DNA of 64,000 bases from Corynebacterium auris (GTDB taxonomy: Bacteria > Actinomycetota > Actinomycetes > Mycobacteriales > Mycobacteriaceae): assembly GCF_030408575.1 (NCBI RefSeq), contig NZ_CP047047.1, positions 744,001 through 808,000 of the forward strand. The letters are read 5' to 3'. Position numbers and translations under genes: made by a program. How positions within the stretch are numbered: the first letter of the stretch is position 1; the number at the start of each line of letters is the position of its first letter. Positions 19,302 through 28,986 of this stretch are shown here, in pieces. Below the pieces are notes generated by a model, which saw only the letters and a program-made list of their open reading frames with translations, had not been told where the DNA came from and ran no database searches.

Positions 19302-20153
19302 ATGACGGAAGCCCACTTGCTGGGCCCGGCGGAGATCCGGGAGCTGGCGCAGGAACTGGACGTGGTGCCGACGAAAAAGCTCGGCCAGAACTTCGTCCAC
19401 GACCCCAACACAGTGCGCCGCATCGTCGCGGCAGCGGGCCTCGAACCCTCAGACGTCGTCGTCGAGGTCGGACCGGGCCTGGGCTCCCTCACGCTCGGCC
19501 TCATCGACACGGCCCGCCGTGTCGTCGCCCTCGAGATCGACCCGCGCCTGGCGGGTCGGCTCGCGCAGACGGTGCAGCAACGCGCCCCCTACCACGCCGA
19601 GCGCCTCAGCGTGATGAACACAGACGCTCTGCGCGTCACGCGCGCCGACCTCGACGTCGAGCCGACCGCCCTGGTGGCCAACCTGCCGTACAACGTCTCG
19701 GTGCCGGTGCTGCTGCACCTGCTGGCGCAGTTCCCCTCCATCCGCCGCGTCCTGGTCATGGTGCAAAAAGAGGTGGCGGACCGGCTTGCGGCCGAGCCGG
19801 GTTCCAAGATCTACGGTGTGCCCAGCGTCAAGGCCTCGTTTTACGGCACCGTCTCGCGCGCCGGGGTGATCGGTAAAAACGTCTTCTGGCCCGCGCCCAA
19901 CATCGAAAGCGGGCTCGTGCGCATCGACGTGGATAACCCCTACCCCCGCGACAAGCGCGACGCTGTCTTCGAGCTCGTCGACGCCGCCTTTGCCCAGCGC
20001 CGCAAGACGCTGCGCTCCACTTTGGCCGGCGTCTACGGCTCGCCGGCCGCCGCGGAGGCCGCGCTGCGCGAGGCGGGCATTGACCCGGGGTTGCGCGGGG
20101 AGAAGCTGTCGGTGGCGGACTTCGCCGGGCTGGGGGCTGCGCGTGAAGGATAA
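19302..20153 (+). CDS. rsmA: 16S rRNA dimethyladenosine transferase (A1518/A1519)
   Basis: The 283-residue KsgA/RsmA methyltransferase has [12 protein letters not shown], the SAM motif [15 protein letters not shown], the catalytic [15 protein letters not shown] and a [12 protein letters not shown] segment. It dimethylates two adjacent adenosines in helix 45 of 16S rRNA. The start is ATG 19302. Its 3' end overlaps ispE by 11 bases. Confidence 0.95.
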   Translation: MTEAHLLGPAEIRELAQELDVVPTKKLGQNFVHDPNTVRRIVAAAGLEPSDVVVEVGPGLGSLTLGLIDTARRVVALEIDPRLAGRLAQTVQQRAPYHAERLSVMNTDALRVTRADLDVEPTALVANLPYNVSVPVLLHLLAQFPSIRRVLVMVQKEVADRLAAEPGSKIYGVPSVKASFYGTVSRAGVIGKNVFWPAPNIESGLVRIDVDNPYPRDKRDAVFELVDAAFAQRRKTLRSTLAGVYGSPAAAEAALREAGIDPGLRGEKLSVADFAGLGAAREG

Positions 20154-21123
20154 GCCGCGGGAGTTCTCCGCCTCCGCGCCGGGCAAAGTGAACCTGCACC
20201 TCGGCGTCGGTGAGGCGCGCCGCGACGGCTACCACGAGCTGGTGACCGTTTTCCAGGCGGTCGAGCGGAGGGAAGCGGTGCGGCTTTTGGTCAGCCCCGC
20301 GCTCGAGACTGTTTCCGCGGGCTCCGTCGTGGAGGGCATGAGCACGTTTTACGGCGTCGCGGAGCCCGGGGAGGATATCGACGGGCCCGCGAACCTCGCC
20401 TGGCGCGCCGTCGACGCGGTCGTCGAGGAGTACCGGCGCCAGTACCCGCGCGCGGCCGTCGAGCTGCCGCGGGTGAAGGTCGTGGTGGAAAAGAACGTGT
20501 TCGTCGCCGGCGGCATGGCGGGCGGCTCCGCAGACGCCGCAGCGGCGCTCGTGGCCGCCAACGACTACGTCGGCGCCTACGGGCACGCCCCGCTGGGCGA
20601 GGACGCTCTGGGCCGCCTCGCCCGCTCCCTCGGTGCGGATGTGCCCTTCTGCCTGGCGGGGGGCACGGCGCTGGGGACCGGGCGCGGCGACGAGCTCGTG
20701 GAGATGATGGCGCGCGGGCGCTACCACTGGGTCTTTGTCAACCCCCGCGTGGGCCTGCCCACGGGAGAGGCATTTTCGCTTCTCGACGACCTCCGCCACG
20801 ACAACCCCGCCCTCGTCGCGCACCTCGACACCGCCGCGCTGGCCCGGGCCCTCCTCACCGGCGAACCCGAGGCCCTGGCCCCCGCCTTGCACAACGACCT
20901 CGAGCCCGCCGCTGTGCGGATGCGCCCGCAGCTTCGCCCGCTGCTCGAGCAGGCCGCCGAACTCGGGCTGAGGGCCTTCGTCTCCGGGTCGGGCCCCACG
21001 GTCGCGGTCTTGTGCCGAGACGAGGAGCACGCGGCGCAGGTGCTCGCGGAACTAGCGCAACGCTTCCCCGGTTACGAGGCCTTTTTCACCGCCGGCCCCG
21101 CCCCGGGCGCGCACGCGTTGTAA
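20143..21123 (+). CDS. ispE: 4-diphosphocytidyl-2-C-methyl-D-erythritol kinase
   Basis: The 326-residue GHMP kinase has APGKVNLHL near the start, the ATP loop [15 protein letters not shown] and a C-terminal [10 protein letters not shown]. It phosphorylates CDP-methylerythritol in the MEP isoprenoid pathway. I use GTG 20143, which overlaps rsmA (11 bases) and gives the conserved [16 protein letters not shown] start. This rsmA-ispE coupling is common in actinobacteria. The product is of usual length. Confidence 0.94.
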   Translation: MKDKPREFSASAPGKVNLHLGVGEARRDGYHELVTVFQAVERREAVRLLVSPALETVSAGSVVEGMSTFYGVAEPGEDIDGPANLAWRAVDAVVEEYRRQYPRAAVELPRVKVVVEKNVFVAGGMAGGSADAAAALVAANDYVGAYGHAPLGEDALGRLARSLGADVPFCLAGGTALGTGRGDELVEMMARGRYHWVFVNPRVGLPTGEAFSLLDDLRHDNPALVAHLDTAALARALLTGEPEALAPALHNDLEPAAVRMRPQLRPLLEQAAELGLRAFVSGSGPTVAVLCRDEEHAAQVLAELAQRFPGYEAFFTAGPAPGAHAL

Positions 21124-21206
21124 ATGCGTGCGCGTGGCCCGTGCCACGAGACAAAACTCCGGCGGGCGGGAGGCGGCCGCGAAGCACCCCTTAAACTTGA
21201 GGGCCT

Positions 21207-23009
21207 ATGGCTAACCTGATCAATCTCGAAAACGTCTCCAAGACGTGGGGGCTGAAAACGCTGCTCGATGGCGTCTCCCTCGGCGTCCAAACCGGCGACC
21301 GCATCGGCATCGTCGGCGTCAACGGCGGCGGCAAGACGACCCTGCTCGAGGTGCTCACCGGCATCGAGCCGCCCGACGAGGGGCGCGTCTCGCACAATTC
21401 GGACCTGCGCATGGCCGTGGTGACGCAGCGCTTCGAGCTGGACGAGTCCCTGACCGTGGGTCAGGCCGTCGTCGAGCCGCTGGGCCTGGAGACCTTCGAG
21501 TGGGCGTCGAACGCGAAGGTGCGCGAGGTGCTGCAGGGCACCGGCGTCGTCGAGCTCGGCCTGGACACGGCCGTGGGCAACCTCTCCGGCGGGGAGCGCC
21601 GCCGCGTCAACCTCGCCGCGGCGCTCGTCCACGACCTCGACCTCGTCGTGCTCGACGAGCCCACTAACCACCTCGACGTCGAGGGCGTGCAGTGGCTCGC
21701 CGAGCACCTGCTCAGCCGCAAGGTCGCGGTGGTCGTGGTCACCCACGACCGCTGGTTCCTCGACACCGTGGCCACGCTAACCTGGGAGGTACACGACGGC
21801 ACGGTGGACGTCTACGAGGGCGGCTACAACGATTGGACCTTCGCCCGCGCCGAGCGCGCCCGCCAGGCCGACGCCATCGAGCAACGCCGCCGTAACCTCG
21901 CGCGCAAGGAGCTCGCGTGGCTGCGCCGCGGCGCGCCCGCCCGGACCTCCAAGCCGCGGTATCGCATCGAGGCCGCCGAGGCGCTCATCGCCGACGTCCC
22001 CGCCCCGCGCGACAGCGTCGAGCTCATGGCGTTTTCGAAGCAGCGCCAGGGCCGCGTCGTCATCGAGCTCGAGGACGCGCGTATCGACGCCCCCGACGGG
22101 CGCACCCTCGTCGACCACCTGACCTGGCGCCTCGCGCCTGGCGAGCGCATCGGCCTGGTGGGGGTCAACGGCTCCGGTAAGACCACGCTCTTGCGCACCT
22201 TGGCCGGCGAGTACCCCCTGGCGGCGGGCAGGCGCATCGAGGGTCAGACCACCCGCATCGGCTGGCTGCGCCAGGAGCTCGATGATCTCGACCCCACTCG
22301 CCGGGTGATCGAGGCGGTGGAGGACGTGGCCACCTACATCTCCCTGGGGAAAAAGGAGCTGTCGGCCTCACAGCTCGCCGAAAGGCTCGGGTTTTCCCCG
22401 AAGCGCCAGCGCACCCCCGTCGGCGACCTCTCCGGCGGGGAGCGCCGTCGCCTGCAGCTCACGAGGGTGCTCATGGGCGAGCCGAACGTGCTGCTTCTCG
22501 ACGAGCCCACCAACGACCTCGACATCGACACCCTGCAGGAGCTCGAGGACCTGCTGGACGGCTGGCCCGGCACCCTGGTGGTTATCTCCCACGACCGCTA
22601 CCTCATCGAGCGCATCGCGGACTCCACCTACGCGCTGTTCGGGGACGGCAACCTAACCAACTTGCCGGGGGGAATTGAGCAGTACCTGAGGCGTCGTCAA
22701 GCGATGGAGGGCCCCGCTGGCGTGCTGGACCTCGGCGAGGCCGGAGACAAGGCCGAGGAAACGGCGGGGGCGGTCTCCGCGCAGGAGCAGCACGAGCTGA
22801 CGAAGAAGATGCGCTCGCTGGAGCGGAAAATGGACAAGCTCGGCGAGCAGATCGCCGCGCTGGAATCCGAGGTCGCGGCGCTGTCGCAGGGGAGCGACCC
22901 CGATTTCGAGGAGATCGGGGAAAAGACAGAAAAGGCCTCTGGGCTGCGGGGGCAGCGTGAGGAGCTGGAGACGCAGTGGCTCGAGCTGGGGGAGCAGCTG
23001 GAGGGCTGA
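21207..23009 (+). CDS. ABC-F family ATPase, Uup-like
   Basis: The 600-residue soluble protein has two ABC cassettes. The first has GVNGGGKTT, LSGGERRR and VLDEPTNHLD; the second has GVNGSGKTT, LSGGERRRLQL and LLDEPTNDLD. A roughly 80-residue charged linker separates them, and a C-terminal coiled coil begins near residue 525. There are no membrane segments, as in ABC-F factors that act on the ribosome. The C-terminal coil resembles Uup. It closes the tatD-rpf2-rsmA-ispE run. Confidence 0.88.
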   Translation: MANLINLENVSKTWGLKTLLDGVSLGVQTGDRIGIVGVNGGGKTTLLEVLTGIEPPDEGRVSHNSDLRMAVVTQRFELDESLTVGQAVVEPLGLETFEWASNAKVREVLQGTGVVELGLDTAVGNLSGGERRRVNLAAALVHDLDLVVLDEPTNHLDVEGVQWLAEHLLSRKVAVVVVTHDRWFLDTVATLTWEVHDGTVDVYEGGYNDWTFARAERARQADAIEQRRRNLARKELAWLRRGAPARTSKPRYRIEAAEALIADVPAPRDSVELMAFSKQRQGRVVIELEDARIDAPDGRTLVDHLTWRLAPGERIGLVGVNGSGKTTLLRTLAGEYPLAAGRRIEGQTTRIGWLRQELDDLDPTRRVIEAVEDVATYISLGKKELSASQLAERLGFSPKRQRTPVGDLSGGERRRLQLTRVLMGEPNVLLLDEPTNDLDIDTLQELEDLLDGWPGTLVVISHDRYLIERIADSTYALFGDGNLTNLPGGIEQYLRRRQAMEGPAGVLDLGEAGDKAEETAGAVSAQEQHELTKKMRSLERKMDKLGEQIAALESEVAALSQGSDPDFEEIGEKTEKASGLRGQREELETQWLELGEQLEG

Positions 23010-23025
23010 GCGTGGGCCTTTCGGC

Positions 23026-24375
23026 CTAGTCGAAGAAGTGGGCCACGTCCGTGGTGCCGCCGGCGGCCTCGAACTCCGCCTTGACCGCGTCGCGCAGCGC
23101 CGCGTCGGTGAGGAAGTCGAGGGCGACCTGCGCCAAGCCATACGCGCCGTCGACCGCGCCCTTGTCGCCGGCGGCGGATCCCGCGGAGGCGGCGAAGGCG
23201 CGGGTGTGCAGAGCAGAGGACTCGGGCGCGACTTTGACCAACGGGTGGATGCCCGGGACTCGGTAGGAGACGTTGCCGAAGTCGGTGGACGCCGCGATGT
23301 CCTCGCTGACAACGCCCAGCGGAAGGGGCTCTCGGCCGCGGCGGCGCTGTGCCTCGACCCAGCGAGACAGCAGCTGGTCATTGGTGCGCACCGGCAGGGT
23401 GGCGGGGTGCTCGTCCCATTCGATGTCTACCCCGCAACCGGCCATGAGCGCCGCTCCCTTGACCACGTTTTCGACGCGCTCCGAGAGGTTTTTGAGAGTG
23501 CCCGGGTACTTGGAGCGGACGTAGAACTTCATCTCGGCGGTCTCGGTGATGATGGACTCGCGCGTGCCGCCCTTGGTGATGATCGCGTGGACGCGGTCGA
23601 TAGGCGGCATCTGCTGGCGCAGAAGCCCCAGGCCGGTGTAGGTCAGGTTCGCTGCGTCGAGCGCGTTGCGTCCCATGAACGGCTGTGAGGAGGCGTGGGC
23701 GGAGACGCCGTGGAAGGTCACCCGCAGAACGCGCCGGCCCAGCCACACCTGGTCGGCCAGGTCGAATCCGTAGGAGTGCAGCATGATGGCGGCGTCGATG
23801 TCCGCGGGGGAAAAGGCACCGCCGCGCGCCATGTGCTCTTTGCCGGAGCGGCCCTCCTCGGCGGGGGTACCCAGGTACCTCAGCGTGCCGTCGAACGCGT
23901 CCGGGTGGCGCCTGAGCAGCTCCGCGATGGCGATGAACGCGCCCATGCCGGTCGCGGCCATGACGTTGTGGCCGCAGGCGTGGCCGATCTCGGGCAGGGC
24001 GTCGTACTCGGAGAGCACGGCGATGGTGGGGCCGTGGCCTGAGCCGACCTGCGTTTCAAAGGCTGTCTCCACCCCGTAGGCGCCCTTGCGCAGGTCCAGG
24101 CCGTGGCGCCGCAGGATCTCCTGGATTTTTGCCACGGACCCGTGCTCCTCGAACGCGACCTCCGGGTTGGCGTGCAGGTGCTGGGAAAGCTCGATGATGT
24201 CCGCGGAGATCTCCTCGACGATCTGCTCGAGCTCGCGGCTGAGCGGCTCCGAGGCGCCCTCCTGGTCCGGGGCGCGGTAGCGCAGGACCTTCTTGCGGGC
24301 GGCGGTATCGGCCTCGACGTGCTTGATGTAGCCGTCGTACGGGGTGGTCGGCTCGTGCGGTGCGGTGTAATCCAC
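23026..24375 (-). CDS. M20-family amidohydrolase (AbgA/AbgB-like)
   Basis: The 449-residue M20 metallohydrolase has HANPEVAFEEHGS, the metal-ligand stretch LSEYDALPEIGHACGHN, TPAEEGRSGKEH and a LHTRAFAAS C-terminal motif. This branch cleaves amide bonds of N-acyl or aryl-amino acids, such as p-aminobenzoyl-glutamate. The GTG start at 24375 follows AAGGAC. It lies 36 bases downstream of a Dcu-type transporter on the same strand, so transporter and hydrolase probably handle the same compound. Confidence 0.82.
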   Translation of the reverse strand: MDYTAPHEPTTPYDGYIKHVEADTAARKKVLRYRAPDQEGASEPLSRELEQIVEEISADIIELSQHLHANPEVAFEEHGSVAKIQEILRRHGLDLRKGAYGVETAFETQVGSGHGPTIAVLSEYDALPEIGHACGHNVMAATGMGAFIAIAELLRRHPDAFDGTLRYLGTPAEEGRSGKEHMARGGAFSPADIDAAIMLHSYGFDLADQVWLGRRVLRVTFHGVSAHASSQPFMGRNALDAANLTYTGLGLLRQQMPPIDRVHAIITKGGTRESIITETAEMKFYVRSKYPGTLKNLSERVENVVKGAALMAGCGVDIEWDEHPATLPVRTNDQLLSRWVEAQRRRGREPLPLGVVSEDIAASTDFGNVSYRVPGIHPLVKVAPESSALHTRAFAASAGSAAGDKGAVDGAYGLAQVALDFLTDAALRDAVKAEFEAAGGTTDVAHFFD

Positions 24376-24411
24376 GGCGGGGTGTCCTTATCTATGCGAG
24401 AGGTGAACGGG

Positions 24412-25890
24412 TCAGAAGAAGCTGGCGAGCAGAAGGCCCGCTGCCACTGCGGCGGCCACGGCGACAAGGCCTGGGACCATGAACGAGTGGTTGAGTACCA
24501 GGTTGCCAATCTTGGTGGTGTTGGTGCGGTCGAAGTTGAGCGCGGCCACCACCGTGCCGTAGGTGGGCAGGAAGAAGGAGCCGTTGACCGCGGGCCACAT
24601 GGCCACCAGCTGCGGCGCCGCCAGTCCGAGCGTGGCACCGAGCGGCATGAGGGTGCGCGTGGTGGAGGCCTGGGAGAACAGCACGACTGAGGCGGCGAAC
24701 AGGGCAATGGCGAAGGTCCAGGGCTGGTTGGACACCATGGTGGACAGGCCGTCGACGATGATCTCCTGGTTTGCCTCGATGACGGTGAGGCCGAGCCAGG
24801 CCAAGCCGAAGATACCCACGATGGCCACCAGGCCGGTGCGCGCGATCGAGGAGGTGGCGATGTGCTTGACGTCGACACGGGTGACGGTGGCGATTAGCGC
24901 CGCGGCGCCGAGCATGACGATCTGGATGACGATCGCAATGTTGAGGGGCTCGCCGTCGGCGTTCGGCGGGCGCCACCCCGGCACGGCGCCGAGGACGACG
25001 ACGGTGAGCACGGCGACGAGGAAGATCGCCGCGGCGATCCGCGGCGAACCGGCCCGCGCGCCGTTGTCCTCGGCGAGGGCATCCTCCTCGAGCTGGCCGC
25101 CCTCCTCGGGGCGGTGCTCCGCCAGCGCCACGAGGGATTCGCGCTCCTCGGGGCTCGGCTCCGAGCCGAGGACCTCGACGAGCGCCTCGTCCACGGAGAT
25201 GTTGCGGCGCTTGGCCATGCGCTGGGCCCTGACGTAGGCCGGGATGTCCTCCACCTCGCCGCTGGCCACGCGTTCCTGGAACACCGGGTCATCTTCCAGT
25301 TCCTTGCCCCAGTTCAGCATGACCAGGGACGCGGCGAGCACGCCGAGCAGGGTGGCGGGCACGGCGATGAGCATGATCTGCGGCAGCGACATGCCCATCG
25401 GTTCGACGACCACGATCAGCGCCGCCATCGCCGCCGATACCGGGGAGGCGGTAATGCCCTGGAAGGAGGCGATCACCGCGACGGACATCGGGCGCTCCGG
25501 GCGAATGCCGTTGCGCAGCGCGGTGTCGTGGATGACCGGGAGCAGGGGGTAGAGGATGTGGCCGGTTCCTGCGGCGAAGGTGAACAGGTACGACACGAGC
25601 GGGGCGATGATGGTGATGCGGCGCGGGTAGTGCCGAATGATGCCTTCCGCCAGGCGGACCAGGAACGCGATACCACCGGCCGCCTGCATCGCCGCCGTGG
25701 CGCAGGTGACGGCGAGGATGATGAGCATCACGTCGACGGGGGGTTCGGCGGGGGCCTGGCGGAAACCAAAGGTGATGACGAGGAGGCCAACCCCTCCCCA
25801 GAAACCGAGCGCGATACCGCCTTGGCGCGACCCGATCCAGATGCACAGCAGCATGATCACCAGCTGAAGGACGAGGATGGTGACATCCAT
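24412..25890 (-). CDS. C4-dicarboxylate transporter, DcuA/DcuB-like, with a central insertion
   Basis: The 492-residue, roughly 12-helix transporter resembles the Dcu family: TFAAGTGHILYPLLPVIHD, then RPERPMSVAVIASFQGITASPVS, and a C-terminal FDRTNTTKIGNLVLNHSF. Dcu carriers move aspartate, fumarate, malate and succinate. A hydrophilic, acidic segment of about 80 residues (roughly 220-300) interrupts the two halves and is longer than I expect for DcuA/B. AGGAG precedes the ATG. Pairing with an M20 hydrolase points to import of an acyl-amino acid or dipeptide-like substrate. Confidence 0.75.
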   Translation of the reverse strand: MDVTILVLQLVIMLLCIWIGSRQGGIALGFWGGVGLLVITFGFRQAPAEPPVDVMLIILAVTCATAAMQAAGGIAFLVRLAEGIIRHYPRRITIIAPLVSYLFTFAAGTGHILYPLLPVIHDTALRNGIRPERPMSVAVIASFQGITASPVSAAMAALIVVVEPMGMSLPQIMLIAVPATLLGVLAASLVMLNWGKELEDDPVFQERVASGEVEDIPAYVRAQRMAKRRNISVDEALVEVLGSEPSPEERESLVALAEHRPEEGGQLEEDALAEDNGARAGSPRIAAAIFLVAVLTVVVLGAVPGWRPPNADGEPLNIAIVIQIVMLGAAALIATVTRVDVKHIATSSIARTGLVAIVGIFGLAWLGLTVIEANQEIIVDGLSTMVSNQPWTFAIALFAASVVLFSQASTTRTLMPLGATLGLAAPQLVAMWPAVNGSFFLPTYGTVVAALNFDRTNTTKIGNLVLNHSFMVPGLVAVAAAVAAGLLLASFF

Positions 25891-25938
25891 ACTGACTCCT
25901 AGTTCAGTTGCAATTCATGGGGAAAATTGATCGGTTTA

Positions 25939-25959
25939 ATAATTTCTATCGTAAATTAT
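25939..25959. promoter_or_regulatory. Perfect 7-7-7 inverted repeat in the promoter of the Dcu-M20 operon
   Basis: ATAATTT (25939-25945) and AAATTAT (25953-25959) flank a 7-base centre. The repeat lies in an AT-rich 100-base gap before the Dcu-type gene. On the minus strand it overlaps a GATAAT that could be the -10 box, so it is a plausible repressor operator. Confidence 0.5.
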
Positions 25960-25992
25960 CTAGCCCCAAAGAAGAAGCAACTGTGGCGAGCA

Positions 25993-26811
25993 TCAAGTCG
26001 CGGCGCGCTTCTCGACGCCCAACTCGACCCGGCTCACACCCCACCCGGCCCGGGCGAGGCGAGCGAGGATCCCCGATTCGCGGGGCAGGTGCGCCACGCC
26101 TACGAGCACCAGCGCCTCCCGCTCGCTCACGGCACGCTGCAGGGCGGCGGCCATGTCCCGGTTGCGCCGCAGCATGGCGGGGGAGGTGAAGTCCTTGTCC
26201 GCCAGCACGTCGAGGTCCTGCCGCGCGTACCGCTCGAAGATGTCGATGCTGTCCGCCGCGAAGTAGCTGTCTAAGGCCCTGGGAAGATCGGCGTCCTCGC
26301 GCAGGTGCGCCAGCTGGACGTCGACGTTTTCGAGCGCGACGACGTCCGCGCCGACGCGTCGCGCGTAGTCGGCGAAGTACAGCTCGGGCTCGAGGGTGGC
26401 GCGGCTAAACAGGGGCGAGCGCAGCTGCTCCTCCGAACCGACGAGCGGCACGAGAGAGGCGGCGGGAAGCCGCATCAGCTCGTCTTTCATGGGTGCGAGG
26501 CGCGGCGAGGAGGCAAGCACGGTGTCCAGCCGCTCGACGTCCCGCGGCGAAAGCGTCTCGCTGGCGCTTTCCTCCTCCTCGCCGCCGCGCAGGCTGTCCA
26601 GCCCCTGCTCCCGGAGCTCGTCGAGGTCGCGCGGGTCGATTTCCAGCACGAGCGTGCCTTTCTGGCGCAGCGCTTTTTCCAGATGGGCGAGGGGAAGCGC
26701 AATCTTGGTGTCGTCGATGACGTGGATCGTGCCAAAGACCAGTGATTCCGCCCCAGCCGGGGAGGTCACGGACCAGAAGAGGGAATCGGAAAAAGCGGTC
26801 GGGGAGGGCAT
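25993..26811 (-). CDS. TraB/GumN-family protein
   Basis: The 272-residue protein has the TraB-fold signatures: VFGTIHVIDD near the N-terminus, LVLEIDPRDLDELR, and the C-terminal VLVGVAHLPRESGILARLARAGWGV. These conserved Glu, Asp and His residues line a putative metal/protease-like site in the EreA/ChaN/TraB superfamily, but no activity is known for most members. It has no signal peptide or helix, so it is probably cytoplasmic. It is divergent from the NRAMP-like gene, sharing a roughly 125-base promoter region. Confidence 0.75.
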   Translation of the reverse strand: MPSPTAFSDSLFWSVTSPAGAESLVFGTIHVIDDTKIALPLAHLEKALRQKGTLVLEIDPRDLDELREQGLDSLRGGEEEESASETLSPRDVERLDTVLASSPRLAPMKDELMRLPAASLVPLVGSEEQLRSPLFSRATLEPELYFADYARRVGADVVALENVDVQLAHLREDADLPRALDSYFAADSIDIFERYARQDLDVLADKDFTSPAMLRRNRDMAAALQRAVSEREALVLVGVAHLPRESGILARLARAGWGVSRVELGVEKRAAT

Positions 26812-26937
26812 GTTCCCACGCTAGCGGGGATGGCAGGGGTAGCACGGGGTAAGGGTGCGCGGATCATTTATGTGTCCTGGCTCTCACCCCTTTAAGATGT
26901 GGTGAACTCATCATCTCCGGCACAAAAGGAGGGGTCC

Positions 26938-28182
26938 ATGACGGACTCGAATCATACTGGCGGGTCGACAAAGGCCCAGGTAGAGGGCCAGGTACAGGCC
27001 CCGAAGGGGATCGGCCCCGCCGTCGGCGCCGTCTTCTTGATGGCCACCTCGTCGATCGGCCCGGGCTTTCTCACCCAAACCTCCGTCTTCACGGTGCAGA
27101 TGGGGGCGGCCTTCGCCTTCGCCATCCTGCTGTCCATCCTCGTCGACATCGCCATCCAGCTCAACGTGTGGCGCGTCCTCGGCATCTCCGGGCTGCGGGC
27201 CAACGAGCTGGGCAACAAGGTGCTGCCGGGCCTCGGCTGGGTCATGGCCGTGCTCGTCTTCGCCGGCGGCGCGGTGTTCAACATCGGCAACATCGCGGGA
27301 ACAGGCCTGGGCACTAACGCCATGTTTGGCATCGACGCCCGGATCGGCGGCGGCGTGTCCGCGGCCATCGCCATCTTCATTTTCCTCTCCCGGCGCGCCG
27401 GGGTGGCCCTCGACCGCATCGTGGTGGCCCTCGGCGCCATCATGATCCTGCTCATGCTCTACGTCGCCATCGTCTCCCAGCCGCCGGTGGGCGAGGCGCT
27501 GCGCCAGACCGTCCTGCCCGAGGAGGTCGACTTCCTCGTCATCACCACCCTCATCGGCGGCACCGTGGGCGGCTACATCACCTTCGCCGGTGTCCACCGC
27601 CTCATCGATTCCGGCAACGCCGGGCGGGGGAACCTGAAGCAGATCACAGCCTCCTCGGTGCTGGGCGTCGTCGTCATCGGGATCATGCGCGTGCTTCTCT
27701 TCTTGGCGGTCCTCGGCGTGGTCGCCACTGGTGTGACCCTGTCGCAGGACAACACCGCGGCCTCCGCCTTCTACGAGGCGGCGGGCGAGTTCGGGCTGCG
27801 CGCCTTCGGCCTGGTCCTGTGGGCGGCGGGGCTGTCGTCGGTGATCGGGGCCTCCTACACCTCGATCTCCTTCATCACCACCCAGCAGACGAAGGAGCGC
27901 ACCCGCAACATCATGACGGTCGCCTTCGTCGCCGTGTGCGCCGTGCTCTACCTCGTGCTGGGCACCGCCCCGCAGACGCTGCTCATCTTCGCCGGCGCCT
28001 TCAACGGCCTGATTCTGCCTATCGGCTTCGCGGTGGTGATGTGGGCTGCGTGGCGCCGCAAGGACCTGCTGGAGGGGTACAAGTATCCGGTGTGGCTGCT
28101 GATCATCGGCGCGCTTGTGCTGGTGCTCACCGTGTTCATGGGCGTGCGCTCGATCGCAGGCCTGTCCGCCCTCTGGGCCTAA
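26938..28182 (+). CDS. NRAMP-family (YcsG-like) transporter lacking the metal-binding motif
   Basis: The 414-residue, 11-helix protein starts at ATG 26938, after AAAGGAGG. The overall fold and the TM1 sequence SSIGPGFLTQT match the NRAMP family. However, the metal-binding DPGN of TM1 is replaced by GPGF, and the TM6 Met-Pro-His is replaced by ITFAGVHRL. A metal substrate is therefore unlikely. YcsG-type genes occur with pxp/kip genes in Bacillus. The next gene is a D-glutamate-cyclase-family protein and the pxp genes converge on this pair, so a 5-oxoproline or related substrate is likely (inference). Confidence 0.78.
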   Translation: MTDSNHTGGSTKAQVEGQVQAPKGIGPAVGAVFLMATSSIGPGFLTQTSVFTVQMGAAFAFAILLSILVDIAIQLNVWRVLGISGLRANELGNKVLPGLGWVMAVLVFAGGAVFNIGNIAGTGLGTNAMFGIDARIGGGVSAAIAIFIFLSRRAGVALDRIVVALGAIMILLMLYVAIVSQPPVGEALRQTVLPEEVDFLVITTLIGGTVGGYITFAGVHRLIDSGNAGRGNLKQITASSVLGVVVIGIMRVLLFLAVLGVVATGVTLSQDNTAASAFYEAAGEFGLRAFGLVLWAAGLSSVIGASYTSISFITTQQTKERTRNIMTVAFVAVCAVLYLVLGTAPQTLLIFAGAFNGLILPIGFAVVMWAAWRRKDLLEGYKYPVWLLIIGALVLVLTVFMGVRSIAGLSALWA

Positions 28183-28193
28183 GATAGCGGGGT

Positions 28194-28976
28194 ATGAACC
28201 CCGCTTCCTTTACCCCGGCCGAAGCCCGCGCGTTGTCTCGCACCACCCAGGTGCCCACAACCGCGGGCTTTGCGCCTGGTTATGCCCAAGCGAACCTCAT
28301 TGCCCTCGACAAGCGCTATGCCTTCGACTTCCTCTTGTTCGCCCAGCGCAACCCGAAGCCCTGCCCCCTACTCGGCGTGCTTGAGGCGGGCCAGACCACC
28401 TCGGAGCTCTTTGCCGGCGGCGACATCCGCACCGATATCCCCTCGTATCGGATCTACCGCGACGGCCAGCTCATCGCCGAAACCCCCGACGCGGGCGAGT
28501 ACTGGACCCCCGACACCGTCGGCTTCTTGATCGGCTGCTCCTTCACGTTCGAGCAGGCGCTTCTCAGCGCGCGTATCCCTGTCGCCCACATCGAGCAGGG
28601 CCGCAACGTTCCCATGTACCTCACGAATATCGACTGCGCCCCAGCCGGCGTCTTCTCGGGGCCGATGGTGGTCTCCATGCGCCCGATCCCGGCGTCGCAG
28701 GTGGCGGACGCCGTGCGTGTGACCTCGCGCTACCCGGCGGTTCACGGCGCGCCCGTCCACGTGGGTGACCCCGCTGCAATCGGGATCCGGGATCTTTCCG
28801 CCCCGGATTTCGGCAACGCCGTGGACATCGCCCCGGGAACCATCCCGGTGTTCTGGGCCTGCGGGGTGACCCCGCAGGCCGCGGTGATGCGCTCCAAGCC
28901 CGAGCTGGCCATCTGCCACTCGCCCGGGCAGATGCTGGTCACGGACGTGCGTGACAGCTTCTACCAGGTGCCCTAG
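28194..28976 (+). CDS. DUF1445 putative hydro-lyase / D-glutamate cyclase family (YcsI-like)
   Basis: The 260-residue protein is a YcsI/DUF1445 member, with [16 protein letters not shown] near the N-terminus, [16 protein letters not shown], then [11 protein letters not shown] and a C-terminal [12 protein letters not shown] motif. Some relatives convert D-glutamate to 5-oxo-D-proline. It begins 12 bases after the transporter gene and converges on the biotin carboxylase gene with 10 bases between. The context supports a role in 5-oxoproline/glutamate interconversion. Confidence 0.8.
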   Translation: MNPASFTPAEARALSRTTQVPTTAGFAPGYAQANLIALDKRYAFDFLLFAQRNPKPCPLLGVLEAGQTTSELFAGGDIRTDIPSYRIYRDGQLIAETPDAGEYWTPDTVGFLIGCSFTFEQALLSARIPVAHIEQGRNVPMYLTNIDCAPAGVFSGPMVVSMRPIPASQVADAVRVTSRYPAVHGAPVHVGDPAAIGIRDLSAPDFGNAVDIAPGTIPVFWACGVTPQAAVMRSKPELAICHSPGQMLVTDVRDSFYQVP

Positions 28977-28986
28977 GGGCGCTTTT

